A stretch of 64,000 nt of DNA from NCBI GenBank assembly GCA_000469685.2, contig LS997562.1:44148869-44212868 (forward strand), read 5' to 3'. Both the position numbers and the translations under genes were made by a program. Within the stretch, counting starts at the first letter, position 1; each line of letters opens with the position of its first letter. The notes under the pieces are model-generated. The model was not told the DNA's origin. It did no database searches and worked only from the letters and a program-made list of their open reading frames with translations. Below, piece after piece: positions 46,296 through 57,721 of the stretch. This DNA comes from Haemonchus contortus (Eukaryota > Nematoda > Chromadorea > Rhabditida > Trichostrongylidae).

Positions 46296-47647
46296 TCATT
46301 TTTGTAGCTTAGGTTTCGGCGGGCGAAAAGCTGCGCCCCGCATTGTCTTACCTCCCTCTTCACGTTTTGCTTTTTTGGCTTGGAAATTACGCCAACTGCC
46401 TGAACGTTCATCACGAGATTCCTAAAATAAATTCTTTTGCGTCCATAGTCCCACCGAGAGAAAACAATACAGTCAACACAAGTAGACGATTTGTTCACCT
46501 CATAGTTCTTAGCAAACTCTTCGGCCAGTTTTCTCTTTTCCGCTGCTTGTTGAATCGTCTCTGCCGCACGTCGTCTGAAAACGTTAAAAACTCGCGTTGC
46601 TATTCGTGTAGGAGCGTCAAGTGAACGGTGAAAACTCAAAAGGGGTTTCCACAGCTGCTCCTTCTTCAAAAATCTTTCCCCTATTTTCATTGAGATAAAG
46701 TACTTTATGAAAATTTACTTTTCCTCATTTGCTCGTTCCTCCAACATTTTCCTTTTCTTTTCGCGATCTGCAAAAACTTTTGTGACAGCTATCCACAACT
46801 GCTTCTTGTAAACCGCTGGGTCATCCTCCTCAATTTCATTTGTGCCGTTCTCCTTCTTTGCCTTACGTCGCTTTTCGGACATCTGAAACCAAAACAACGA
46901 AGATAAGCATGGTGTGGTTGTGACTGTGACATTTTGTGTATGGAATATAGGGTAATGACAAAGGAGCTGTACAAATGCTGAAACAACGTAGCGTAGCCTT
47001 GTTTGTTTCCCTCTCGTATGTTGCCAAATATGTTTGGTTTATAAGAATGGGTGAAACAAGGTACGACTAGAGCCCGAGGCGTTGATATTTGGTATACTGT
47101 ACTACTGTGCTGTACTGTACTTGTACCGCTCAATATCTCCTAACCCTCATCATAAAAGAAAAATAGAAACCGATTTAGCATACCACAATAGCTAGACGAG
47201 CCCGAGCTTCTGTGTAGCAATCCTTACAGCGATTTAGTTCCAGTGGGTTTTCGATTTGTTTCATAGCTTTCTTTATAACTGAAAAAAAAACATGGAATCA
47301 ATGGCACCTCAATTTCATCTCACATAGCTATGCACGGCGTTATCAACTGTACTTACTGTCGAATGCTTGATCGGCCCTATCTCGATCATCGGGATTTTTG
47401 TCAGGGTGAATAAGCAGGGACAATTTCTTGAATTTCTTTTTCGCTAATTCGATATCTGAGTCCGGATCGATTTGCAGAACCTATAAGAAGAAATGACAGG
47501 ATTAAACAAACAATCCAACAATCCACCAAACTGTCGAAGTAATACCTCAAAAGGATTTAAGTTTAAATATGTAGATCCAGGTCTAAGAAGACGATCAAGC
47601 TGCTGTTGTGACGTTAGTGTAGAATCTTCCTTTTCCGTGGCTTTGAT
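46296..47647 (-). CDS. DNAJC8: DNAJC8 (SPF31) orthologue, splicing-associated J-domain protein
   Basis: DNAJC8 is a nuclear DnaJ-family protein found with spliceosomal complexes and thought to work with HSP70. Exons in phase (5' to 3'): 47647-47546, 47480-47357, 47278-47184, 46882-46719, 46574-46499, 46421-46296, giving 228 residues. The conserved pre-J motif LRPGSTYLNLNPFE leads straight into VLQIDPD and the J domain. HPDKNPDD carries the catalytic HPD. A basic/acidic linker (EIEEDDPAVYKKQLW) follows, then a long charged helix. The family-diagnostic C-terminus is ESRDERSGSWRNFQAKKAK...FRPPKPKLQK. Order and length match the human protein (about 253 residues), with about 20 N-terminal residues missing. 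The first exon, upstream of 47647, was not found. Confidence 0.92.
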
Positions 47648-48860
47648 CTGCAAAACATTCTCAACTCCACAAACATCTTGGGCCGATAGCCATTTAACCC
47701 TACAGAAAATTATTATCAGATAAAAAAAAAAAATTCAAAAATCCCTAGAACTAAAAACCGAGCAACTATCAGGATCAGCAACTAACATAGAACGCAGTTG
47801 AATCCAGCCTGATATTATATACTTTCGCAGAGAATCAAAGTATCAAGGCAGAACTTAATGGTATTGCATTACAAGTCACCAGTATTTATCCCGGGTTAAC
47901 AATCAATTACCAAGGTAATTCAACAGCTAGAAACATAACATAAAAAATCTAATAATTCAAATGAAACAATTTGAAGCTGAGCTACTAATTCTTGAAAAAA
48001 ATGGGAAAAACACTGAGACCTACATCATTGTAGAACTGCTCGAAATTGCTCATGGCTCTGAAACACGAAGTTTAGCTCCATTCAGAGGTAATTTTCACAG
48101 AGAAGTTGAAGTAGGCAAAAGTCGGTTCTTAACCGAATTTTGTGAGAAATCGGAATAAATACATTCGTTAATACATTTATTAGCTAGGCAGGATAGAAAT
48201 CGTACAAAATGAAAACCTAAAAAGGACAACATAGAAGGAAGCAATTACCGAGCATCGAACCGTTCGTAATTCCCGCTAGTATACAAGTTTGAGAGAACAC
48301 AAGTTTTAAAGTTTGAGAGAATTCTCCTTGTGAATAAGTTGGCATGATCACGTTTTTGCGAGAGTAATCATAATTCATACCTACCGAAAGACTAGCAGCA
48401 GCAGCTATACATGTGTACCAAATATCCAACCTGTTCTCTGCAAGATTTTATGTGAAAATTAATATGAAGCTATACAGGAACGAAGAAAAATCTTGAAATT
48501 TTCCAAAGTACGGAGGACTTTGATGCTGGAATGGCACAAATCAAATTAGTATTTTGATGGTCTTCTAGGGACGTACTTTAAGTCACACATCCCAAATATC
48601 CTTCAAAGAAACTGCGCCTCCCCAACTTCTGCTTTCGAAAAACGAACTTCGAATAGCATCTATAATACCATAATGAGATTAATCTAAGTGCAACCCGTAA
48701 CAAAAGTGTTGCTAGCTGCCGCTCTGAGTCACCATCTTCGTACCTATTATATCATGATTTCGTATAGAAATTGAAGGTCGACAGTGCCCAACCCAAAAAG
48801 GAAAGATTGGAATGTATCAATAAAGCTGTAAGTGGAAAATAATAAATAATGCTCGGACGA
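47648..48860. other. between DNAJC8 and the CABLES-like gene
   Basis: It should hold the missing first exon of DNAJC8, but no clear candidate with the right phase was seen. A 65-codon plus-strand frame (47961-48158) has no splice or regulatory context. Otherwise AT-rich. Confidence 0.4.
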
Positions 48861-51800
48861 CTAGAAAATCCCAAACACAATCTTATGAAGATGAGGCTCT
48901 ACATGATGAGCAGGCGGAAACAGATCAAATTGGAGAGCTGAACACAAAGGCAATTCAAATGAAAGCATTTCGCGTCGCGATATTCGTAGCTTTTCCTCGG
49001 TACACTGAAATTCATAAAATTTAGTCAGGAAAATATTGTAGAAAGAAATCACAACCAAAAAGTTTCAACTCACCTCCAAAACTCTAACAATGTCAGGCTT
49101 TTTGTAATCGTTCAGCTTCACAGCTACTAAGAGAGCTACGCCAGCCACAAGCTTTCTGTTGTATTTCGAAATCATTCCCTGTAACATTCACTTGTGGGCC
49201 TCAACGTTTAACGACAAACACCATGGACAGATACCTTAATAACTATCCTTTCATAGTAGATAAAAGCATGCGCGACTGTATACTCATCGACATCGCACTC
49301 TTGTGCAATTATCCACATATCTCGCTTGATACTAAATGTGTTGTATTTTAACCATTAAAAATTGAACACAATGTAAATATTTTAAAATACTGCTATCTCT
49401 GAGCTTCATTCACATTTCTTGTCGTTTTTTGTGTACTTCTCGAAGCTCTTTGCTCTTCACTTTTATTTTTTTAAAAAACAATGTAAATAATGAGAAATGA
49501 GAACGAGAATCACACAAAAGATTACCTCCTAAGCTTACTGTATGTGAGCTGTACGTTGGGGAACATCTCCGCAAAAGTTTCGTTGAGAGTGGCTTTCATG
49601 GCTTGTGGGGATGCAAAGACCTTCCCCACACTCTTAAAGTGTTCAAGATGAGCTACAGCTTCGAGATTTCCCAATTTACTAGGTTCACTAGTTGAAAGCT
49701 AACTCACGACAAATCCAATGGAACGAACCATTGTTCGAGAAGCTGACAAGATATCGTCCAACATCGATGGATCATACTCGCCTCGTCGTGAATCGTCGGC
49801 GACAGGCTTATCCGAGTCTTCTTCAACAGTAACTTCATCAACTGAAAAAAATAATCCAACACTGCTAAGAAAAGTGATGAGTGAGAATCAGTTCTATTAT
49901 AGTTACTGAAAGTCGTGGAGCGGAAGAGAAAGCATGACATAATTTTTAGTTCTGGATCCGATTCAAGACAAAATTTACTCCGCAGTTCAACAACCATGAT
50001 AGGAGTCGTAGAAATGTCGAGATAACTCAACAGACCAACAAATTCAACAACCTGCGAGAGAAAACTAGGGGATAAATCAACGTTGGCAAAGTAAATTTCA
50101 TGCCCGAAGAATTCAGCTGATAGACGAAACCCGATTGATAGATCCCCGATTAGTACATCAACAGCTGAAAGCACGTTGTGCGTTGAGTATATGTACGAAG
50201 GATATGTTACATGCGGAATCCGCCATGGAGAAAATGGCACTGATAATTTTTAAAAGATGCGATAGCAGACCCACTAGATTCTGTTGCTCTTTTCGCAGAA
50301 CTAGATCCGTCCGAAGCCGTTGCCATGCCCTGTTGATGTTCATTCGCCTTCAAGTACAAGATTTTACGGGCAGTTGCGGAAAAACCAAAACATCACACAC
50401 TACAAGTAATAACCTTATCGCGAACTATGAGCGCAAATTTCTGCGGGACAAAAAGTTTTAGGCAAGTAAGCAAGTTCGGCGCAGAAATGACAGAGTTTCA
50501 CAAACCTTTCTCTCCTCCTTACTTGGACTTTTCCAAGCTACTCCACCAAGTGACAAACTTGAACGGCGCAATTTCCATCCCAGCTGTTCAAAGGTGACAT
50601 ACTGAAGAGCATAGAGATATATGTACTACTATGCAAAGCTGAACTCAGATGAGGAAAAAGCGCCACCGACCTCAACTTCTTTAAAATCAAATGGGCGCAG
50701 CTCGTCAATAGAATCCTCCGATATGTTTTGATGCAAACGCTCCGTGCTAAACAAACAAAGTTCAAAGCTAATTGCTTTCAAAGTCGTGCACCATGAAAAC
50801 CTAATGAATTGAACCCATCGAACCACGGATATGTGCAAAGTTCAATGAAAGCGTTACTGATCTTCGATCTACTACCTTCCGATCGAAGATCGTGAATGAC
50901 GTAGGCGAGATCGAGATCGTGCTGAAGTATGAAAGGGAAAGTGCGAAACAGTAAGTGAAGCACCAGATGACGCACACAGAAAAGATCTGCAAACACAAAA
51001 GCTGATATTATATTACTCTTGCTCATCCCATCGTCTTCAACCTTTTTATTCAGATAATAACAAGCGATTCGAAAACTGAAGATCGAAACACGAGAACTCA
51101 GTCATGCTGACAGAAAAGCACGGTGCTATGTGATCGAAGGAGAAGCTTTCAACGAAAAAAGAATGAGGTATTAAGTTGGCGTACCTTTCATCCTTGGCGA
51201 GTGACGTTCTTAGCCGCCGAAAAAATCCAAACTGTGAAACTGAAGCTGGTGATATAGGCCGATCATCCTCGAAGCTCTCTGATGATGGAGAAATAAGTGG
51301 TCTACTATGCAAGATAATTTAAATGAAAGGAAAGCCAAAAACAGTACTCACTATCTTCTGACTTCTTCTTCTGACGACTTTCAGCTAAAGAGCTCATAGC
51401 TATGTCCTCGTCGGCAGTGCCTTCTCGGTCGACAAGGTCGTCTGAGCTAATCATTTTCACGAATCGCTGAACCATAGATAGCCTGAACGATAACAGTAAT
51501 ATAAATGACTCATTAAAAACTTTCTTATCTCAAGCAACTCACTTCTTCAATGGCCTTTTCTTACGAGCTGTCATTTTTGATAGGCTAACAGGACTTCCAC
51601 TTCTTCCGAGGGCAGTCGCAGAAAGCTAGAAAATAACACTGAGTGAGGTAAATGGAATCATAATAACTCTTTATGAATCGCTACGTTAAACTCGTTACAT
51701 TCACGTACAATTGCTGCGTACTCGCATTAAATATTAGTAAATAAATAGCAATTGCGAAAGTTGCGTTCCTGTTTTATTCAGAGGATTCTAAATAACAGAG

Positions 51801-52300
51801 AAAAACCGGAGTAGTGCCGCTCGACAAAAACACAAAAGTGTGATTCTACGCAAATTTTATCGACCTCGGGGGGCTTTCACACGTATCGAATGGAAAGCGC
51901 TCAAACTTTGAAAAGCTTCCAAACAAGCATTTGGAAGGAATGTTCTCAAAAATCGTAATTACCTTCTGAAAAATCCAGCGTATGGTCGAGGACGACAGAG
52001 ATCAAAACATACCTTCGTCGTAAATAGTGCTTTTATTAACTTGGAAAAAACGCCCTGGGGAAAATTTGTAAACAGGCCCTGCTGTCTGCGAATTATGACG
52101 AGCCCAGAAGGGACCGATCAATTCTTCATAATCATTTAAACGATTCCTTCATTTAGGAGGAGTCAGTAGCAGTAAGGAAGTAAGGTCCTCAAAAAACATA
52201 CGATTTTAGCCTCAAGTAGTGGTACTTCATCCTCATCGGTGCATAAGATTGATAACACGGATGCGTCATCACCAGTCGGAGGCACTTTAGCATGAGATTC
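48861..52300 (-). CDS. CABLES-family cyclin-box protein (CDK-binding adaptor)
   Basis: CABLES1/2 bind CDKs and Abl kinase and affect CDK tyrosine phosphorylation. Exons in phase (5' to 3'): 52300-52202, 51625-51543, 51482-51348, 51304-51185, 50986-50876, 50746-50671, 50601-50506, 50440-50397, 50329-50211, 50164-49907, 49841-49708, 49632-49526, 49331-49235, 49178-49074, 49004-48861, giving about 575 residues. The C-terminus is the diagnostic part: YDPSMLDD, then LNETFAEMFPNVQLTYSKLR and SIKRDMWIIAQECDVDEY. It continues with GMISKYNRKLVAGVALLVAV (cyclin box) and CTEEKLRISRREMLSFELPL, and ends HHVEPHLHKI plus five residues, as the human protein does. The middle has SPS-type Ser/Pro stretches and an Arg/Ser patch. 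The exon 51482-51348 donor (GTACTG) and the small 50440-50397 exon are the least certain. Exons before 52300 were not found. Confidence 0.87.
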
Positions 52301-53641
52301 CTACAAAATGGAAGGTTTAGTGAGCACACAGTAATAATGTATGTCTTTTCCTTTGAAAGCGGTCCTCAGAGCTGTATGAACAATTTGGAAAATTTGATTT
52401 ACAACATGAACCTGTACTGGTATGAACTTCATCGTTGAACAACAAAGGGCAAAATAATGATCAAGAAAGTTATTAACGGAGACAACCATTCAGGTCACAT
52501 CCTGCCACTACTTCCTGGGCAAACTCACAGCCAACCTACAACTTTCAGGGGTTTGGTTAGCTGAGCAATACAATCGTTGAGCGCGATTTTTCCGTTTCTA
52601 ATTGGGAAAAACCAAACAGACAAGGGGATGTGTAGAAGAAAGCCCACAGAAAGATCGTTTGCAAACTTAGATTGCAAGGCTTACCTTTTTTATGCTGGAA
52701 GCTGCGACTAACTCAACCAAGGCGATTTTACTCAATACTTTTTTGAACACTTTTACCCCAAGAAGGCTTTAGTCAGTCTCCCAATTTCTCCTACAGATAA
52801 AGGATAGCCTGAATTTCTGCGTGTCTATGATAAATAAGGCGATCTTTACATGCTTACGATTCCGGAGATAGAAAGACGATTGTGGCTTCTATGAAGACAG
52901 ATACCTAGCTTCATGAGCTGAGACAAGTGTACTGGTACAAACAAAACAACCATGTACAGCACCCCGATTCAAACTTTGCCGGATTCGTCCCAGGACAATT
53001 CTATCGCATCATGTTTACCCTCTCCCTTTCCCTATACTCTCTTCTTTGTCATATCCAAGTTTCAATAAACTAGACCACTACCTATTAAAGAAGATTGCAC
53101 AAGGTGATCTGACCAACCGCTGATTCACAGTGCCGTCGGTTGAACATCCGCAGCTTCGTATCCTCATGGCTACCATCCAGTGAAATATTGGAAAGAAAGT
53201 TATGGGCTACCAGTAGGTGATAATCGCCCACACCAGACTTCATCTTGAGTAACGTTCTTATTATACCGTAACCTCACTAACATGTGTAGAAGCATTTTTA
53301 TGGACGAATTCCAGAAGTGAATATTGTTAACAAATTTTTTACAAAGACACACCCAGCATTATGGTTTATCAAGGTAATGATGGATGGGAATGAAAAAAAA
53401 CTTTAACGGGATCAGTCGAAATACTTTTCAAGAAAAAACAATATATAAACCTTACACGAGAACTTCAACAGCGACACCGCCAGATTTTTTATGGACCTCA
53501 CAATGCCGAAACACTTCAAAATAAACAGAACTGAGAGTTTGAATGAACAACGGAATAACTACTCTTGACCACAACTCGCCAACATTATCAAAGGGATACA
53601 GAGATAAATGGATAACGAAGGGAAGAGATAATGTTAACATC
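52301..53641. other. upstream of the CABLES-like gene
   Basis: Its first exon(s) and promoter should be here. No exon with phase 0 output was identified. The region is AT-rich with no repeats of note. Confidence 0.4.
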
Positions 53642-56600
53642 TTAGCGCGAGCGAGATGACGAACGCGATGATGAGCGGCTGCGCTTGCGGTCACGCGATC
53701 TTGAGCGCGAACGACTGCGTGAACGAGATCTCCTAGAAAATGAAGCAATTAGAAAAGAGTAGTAATGAAGAGTACAAGGCAGACCACCTCGATGTACGGA
53801 TCGGGCTCTTCGTGATGCTCCTTCTGCGGCTAAAAAGTGAGAGAAATCAATGATAGGATTAAAATGCAATGGCTGCGTTCTTTCTCCGACACGGTATGCT
53901 TTTAATGTTTACTCGCTGTTTTTAATGTCTGTAAGTGTGTGCGTGGCATCACCCCAGCCACATCAAGCCACCTACTAACATACCTTTGAGTAAATGCGAT
54001 CTACTTCCTGCACCACACCATACCAATATCCATACAGTGGGTGATTTCATCAACCAACAACCATTATCGACTGCCAATCAAAGCAGCTTCTATCAGCAAA
54101 ATCCACCATGAGCTTCTAAGACGCAACGCAACCATACGCGCAGCATCCGAATTCCCACGCAACACCATCCAAAACATCAAGACCAATGCTAAAAAGTACA
54201 CCAGACTGTACTGATGAATGGCCGCAAACGCCAAAGAAGGCGTATGGGTAAGGATTACTTGATCGCATGTGTTATATTCAGAACAAATGTGCGTTGGATC
54301 TAGTAGTCTACATATAGGCAAGATCCGGTCAAATTCTGCCACGTCTAATCCATTACAATAGGGGCTTCTTGAGCGCATGTATTTGGCCATGCTTCGGGAG
54401 GGCAACCATGCTGTTATTCAAATTTTTCAGTAACCTATAACTTGATTATGAGATCTGGACTCATCAGCCGACACCAGGCGTAATACGCGAAAGACTCTAG
54501 TATGAAGGAATGTTGAGAGATGGGAGATGTTGATCGCGTGAGGGCAGGGTCATGCCTAGAGCACTCAAACCTTGGTGCTACCTTGTGAATGGTTCAAGCT
54601 GGCATAGTCTGGACACACATAAGCAAGAATAAACTATCATTTTAAAATTGACCGGATCTTGTTCTAGGTAGGTTTATTATCGAAACAAAAATTCTCTCGA
54701 AACATTGACGAACAAGATGGTGTTGCTGAACTGAGATACAGCGTAATACATGTCCCTGACACTTTGTGATGCTACAACAATCCTTGCTTCCTCAGCACAT
54801 AACATGGGGCAGCCATACAGTTGGGAGTTCAAGACCATCGAATCACACCATGTTTCTAAAGTCAACATTGGAGTGAAACTGAAGTTAAACTCATTATTTT
54901 GTGTAAGTTTTTATATTGGTTAAGGTAGTCTACTAGTGCGAGCGTTTGTGCACAAAAAAGCGTCAAGCTGTACCACGAACACGTGACATATCACGGCAAA
55001 ATCCAAAGCCAAACTTCACCACACATCAAAGTGATCATCCAACTACAGGTAGCAAATTGTATGGGCTAGAACAGCAATCAGGAACTCTCACCTGAGCGCC
55101 ACATGCAGCTATCCTCGCTGCATAATGCAGGTGTTATAGGACGAGTGACATCGCGTTATGGTGACGTGTTAGTGTTGCTTATCACAGACGGAATTTTCAA
55201 AACAGCTCTCTATATCGAGCGTCGTAGTAGGCGTATCTCGCGAGCTGGTCATGCGAGACTTTTCGGAGAATATTCACATTCACATGCCACATCAACTTGA
55301 GGTGCAAGCAAAATGCCGTATTATCAAAATAGGCACAAATATTTCAACCCATTGACATGCACTAAAAGTCCTTCAGTTATTCTCAATTCAACTACTAACT
55401 CTGCGCCTGGGATTAGCAACTAAATGACAAGAGGTGATAAACGCTCTTGATATTACGAATATTCTGAACCACACAGAGTTTCACACATACTCAACAATCC
55501 TCTTAGCAATTTAGTGTCTAATCCCAGCATTGGGCATCTCGAAGAACCACGGTAATAGTGTAATTTTCAGTGACTTCACGGTAAGCAGGCTTGACTCCGT
55601 AAAAACTGTATTCATTTGTACCTGGTGCCCTTGTACTCGCACTAATTTAAGCTTATTCAATTGAATCCGAGTGTTATTTCAGGGATTACCCACCTCGCCC
55701 ACAGTGAGTTACGTTTATTTTATAAACCCACCGCCTTGCGTACGATCCTCCATAACCGCCGCCACCGCCGCCGTAGCCTCCACCATTGTAACCGCCTCCG
55801 AACGTACGAAAGCCGAACCTCTCACGACGAGGTAAGGCATGGGCGACACGAATACGTTGACGACGAATATACCTAGAATGTTTAAGTTATCCAACCTCTA
55901 TCCAACGTCTGAGTTCGTAGTAGTGTAGAATGAAAACCTACGAGTCATTCATCTTCCTGATGGCTTCCTCAGCATCTTCGTCCCTCTTGTATGTTATGAA
56001 TGCATAGAACGGATGATAAGATGCAAGCCATATATCAACGACTTTTCCAAACTTTCTGAAACAGTTCGTACAATTGAAAAGTGACACATTAAGTTGAACA
56101 AAAAAAGACTCACTCGAAAGCCTTCTCAAGATCTCTCTTCGAAATCGATGCGGTGAGGTCAGAAACGTGGATTCTTCCATTCACGACACGACGACTGCTC
56201 GACGGTACTGGAGAATAGGTGCGGGAGCGAGATCTCGAGCGGCGAGAGCGACGTCGTTCACGTCTAAAATAAGCTCTGCTGGGAAGGCGTAAATAGATTC
56301 ATCGTAATATCGTGATTCTGCGGCTGAATCATGCTGTGCTCATCGCGCCGAAAAATATGCCAGTGGGTTTCGTCGCGCCGGGGCAAACACATGAAATGCA
56401 CTCTAAATGAGACATTGGTATATTAAAATCATGGCAAGCAGATTCAAGCCTGTTGTTTCACCAGTACGACATTTCACTTAGCCCTTGACTACAATGAGGA
56501 CGGAACCAACTTATGATTGTTTCGTCCCTGTTTGTATTGCTGCGATAATTGAAGAATACTAAGAAAGCTGATATCCGAGTATGACGTGATTTCGCTACAT

Positions 56601-57198
56601 ACGAACAAAATGAGGAGGGCTTACAACAACTCTTCGGGGACCATGAAGGGCAAGTCTTCCCACCTGCGCCTGACACACGAGATTGGCACAAAAACTCAAG
56701 GTCAAGGGGAGATAAGGTCGTGTAGGCGTAGAGAAATGCCGAAAACTGAGATACAAGGAAATGCACCAAGGGAGCGCGCAGTCGGATCCCAAAGCCGCGC
56801 TAACTTCGCAATTAGGCTGAATGTGTTTTTCCCTCCTTCCTCTTGACGTCACTACCCGCATCGAACCTACAACTAAACATACCCTCTGCTCCTGCTCCTC
56901 GATCTGCTAGCGCTTCTGCTTCTCGAGCGAGAGCTGGATCTTGAACGACTGCGAGAGCGCGAGCGCGAATCACGACGCGATTTCTTTTCCTTCTTCTTTT
57001 CTTTTTCCTCAGGCTGAAAGATGCTAGAATACAGCTGTTTAAGATAGGGAGACTACTACAACTAACATCTTTCACTATCTCTTGATCTTCTTCTGGCTGT
57101 TTTTCCTCAGGGGTTGCGTCATCTTTTTTGGGTTCATTTTCTTCCACCATTGGAAGTTCAACTTCAGCGGGTGCAGCCACGACTTCTGTTGCGCTCAT
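53642..57198 (-). CDS. SR-type splicing regulator with RS1-RRM-Gly-RS2 layout (TRA2-like)
   Basis: It binds exonic RNA through its RRM and recruits spliceosome parts through RS domains in the nucleus. Seven exons in phase: 57198-57067, 57013-56883, 56263-56114, 56055-55942, 55872-55732, 53829-53788, 53732-53642, giving 266 residues. The acidic N-terminus (1-44) is followed by an RS region (about 57-105, RSRSRSRSRS type). The RRM (about 117-190) has RNP2 IHVSDL and RNP1-like FYAFITYK, with RDLEKAFEKFGKVVDIWLA between. Then come RIRVAHALPRRERFGF, a Gly-rich linker (GGGYNGGGYGGGGGGYGG) and a C-terminal RS domain ending SSSRSSSRSR. RS domains on both sides of the RRM are the TRA2 hallmark (nematode rsp-8 type). 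The short beta2-beta3 loop is more like SRSF3/7 or insect Rsf1, so the exact orthologue is open. The start is supported by TGATTTCAG three bases upstream. Confidence 0.92.
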
Positions 57199-57201
57199 GC
57201 C

Positions 57202-57211
57202 CTGAAATCAA
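57202..57211 (-). promoter_or_regulatory. candidate trans-splice acceptor of the SR-protein gene
   Basis: On the minus strand TTGATTTCAG ends three bases before the ATG at 57198. This is the position expected for spliced-leader addition. A 5'UTR cis-intron is the alternative. Confidence 0.55.
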
Positions 57212-57688
57212 GCCAATCAGTAACCCGAACATAGCACATCGAGGAATCTCGAGAAAACAGAACGACACTTTAACAAATTCTAGATCAGATATGACCGAGC
57301 GAAAGAGGAGGCACCGACCAGCACACTCACCACGACGCAAATGAGCCGACCGCACGCGCAGCGGCAATCGATAACGGCCGCACTTGCTCGTAAAACGTCA
57401 CCGCTCAGCCACACTAATTCTGGGCTACCGTAAGGCAAAAACTTTTGAATTTGTGAAGGACGGTAGTCACTTCTAAAGTCGCTTCACTTTCCCAATGCTA
57501 TTGCCTCACGCGGGGGGTCCTCGTCGTCATTATATGCTTTTCATCAGTTGTTCCTTTATTTAGTGAAGTTTATGAATGAGTTGTTTGAGAAATGCCGTAC
57601 CGTCTGATCTGTCATCCGCTCTTTCAAGCACTTTTTTCCTTAAAAAGTGGTTCAAAATCGCTTGTGGACCCAAATATTTGTTATTTTT
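57212..57688. promoter_or_regulatory. shared intergenic region between divergent genes
   Basis: The SR-protein gene (-) and the unidentified gene at 57722 (+) start about 520 bp apart in opposite directions. The segment near 57310-57420 is relatively GC-rich with several CpG. A bidirectional promoter is a reasonable inference, but no defined motif was recognised. Confidence 0.4.
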
Positions 57689-57721
57689 CAAGGATCTATT
57701 CACTCTTCACTAAGATAAATC

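Noticed and set aside
50778..51026. Extra exon of the CABLES-like gene between 50746 and 50876
   Set aside because: The frame hits a stop before any donor. The neighbouring exons join directly in phase without it.
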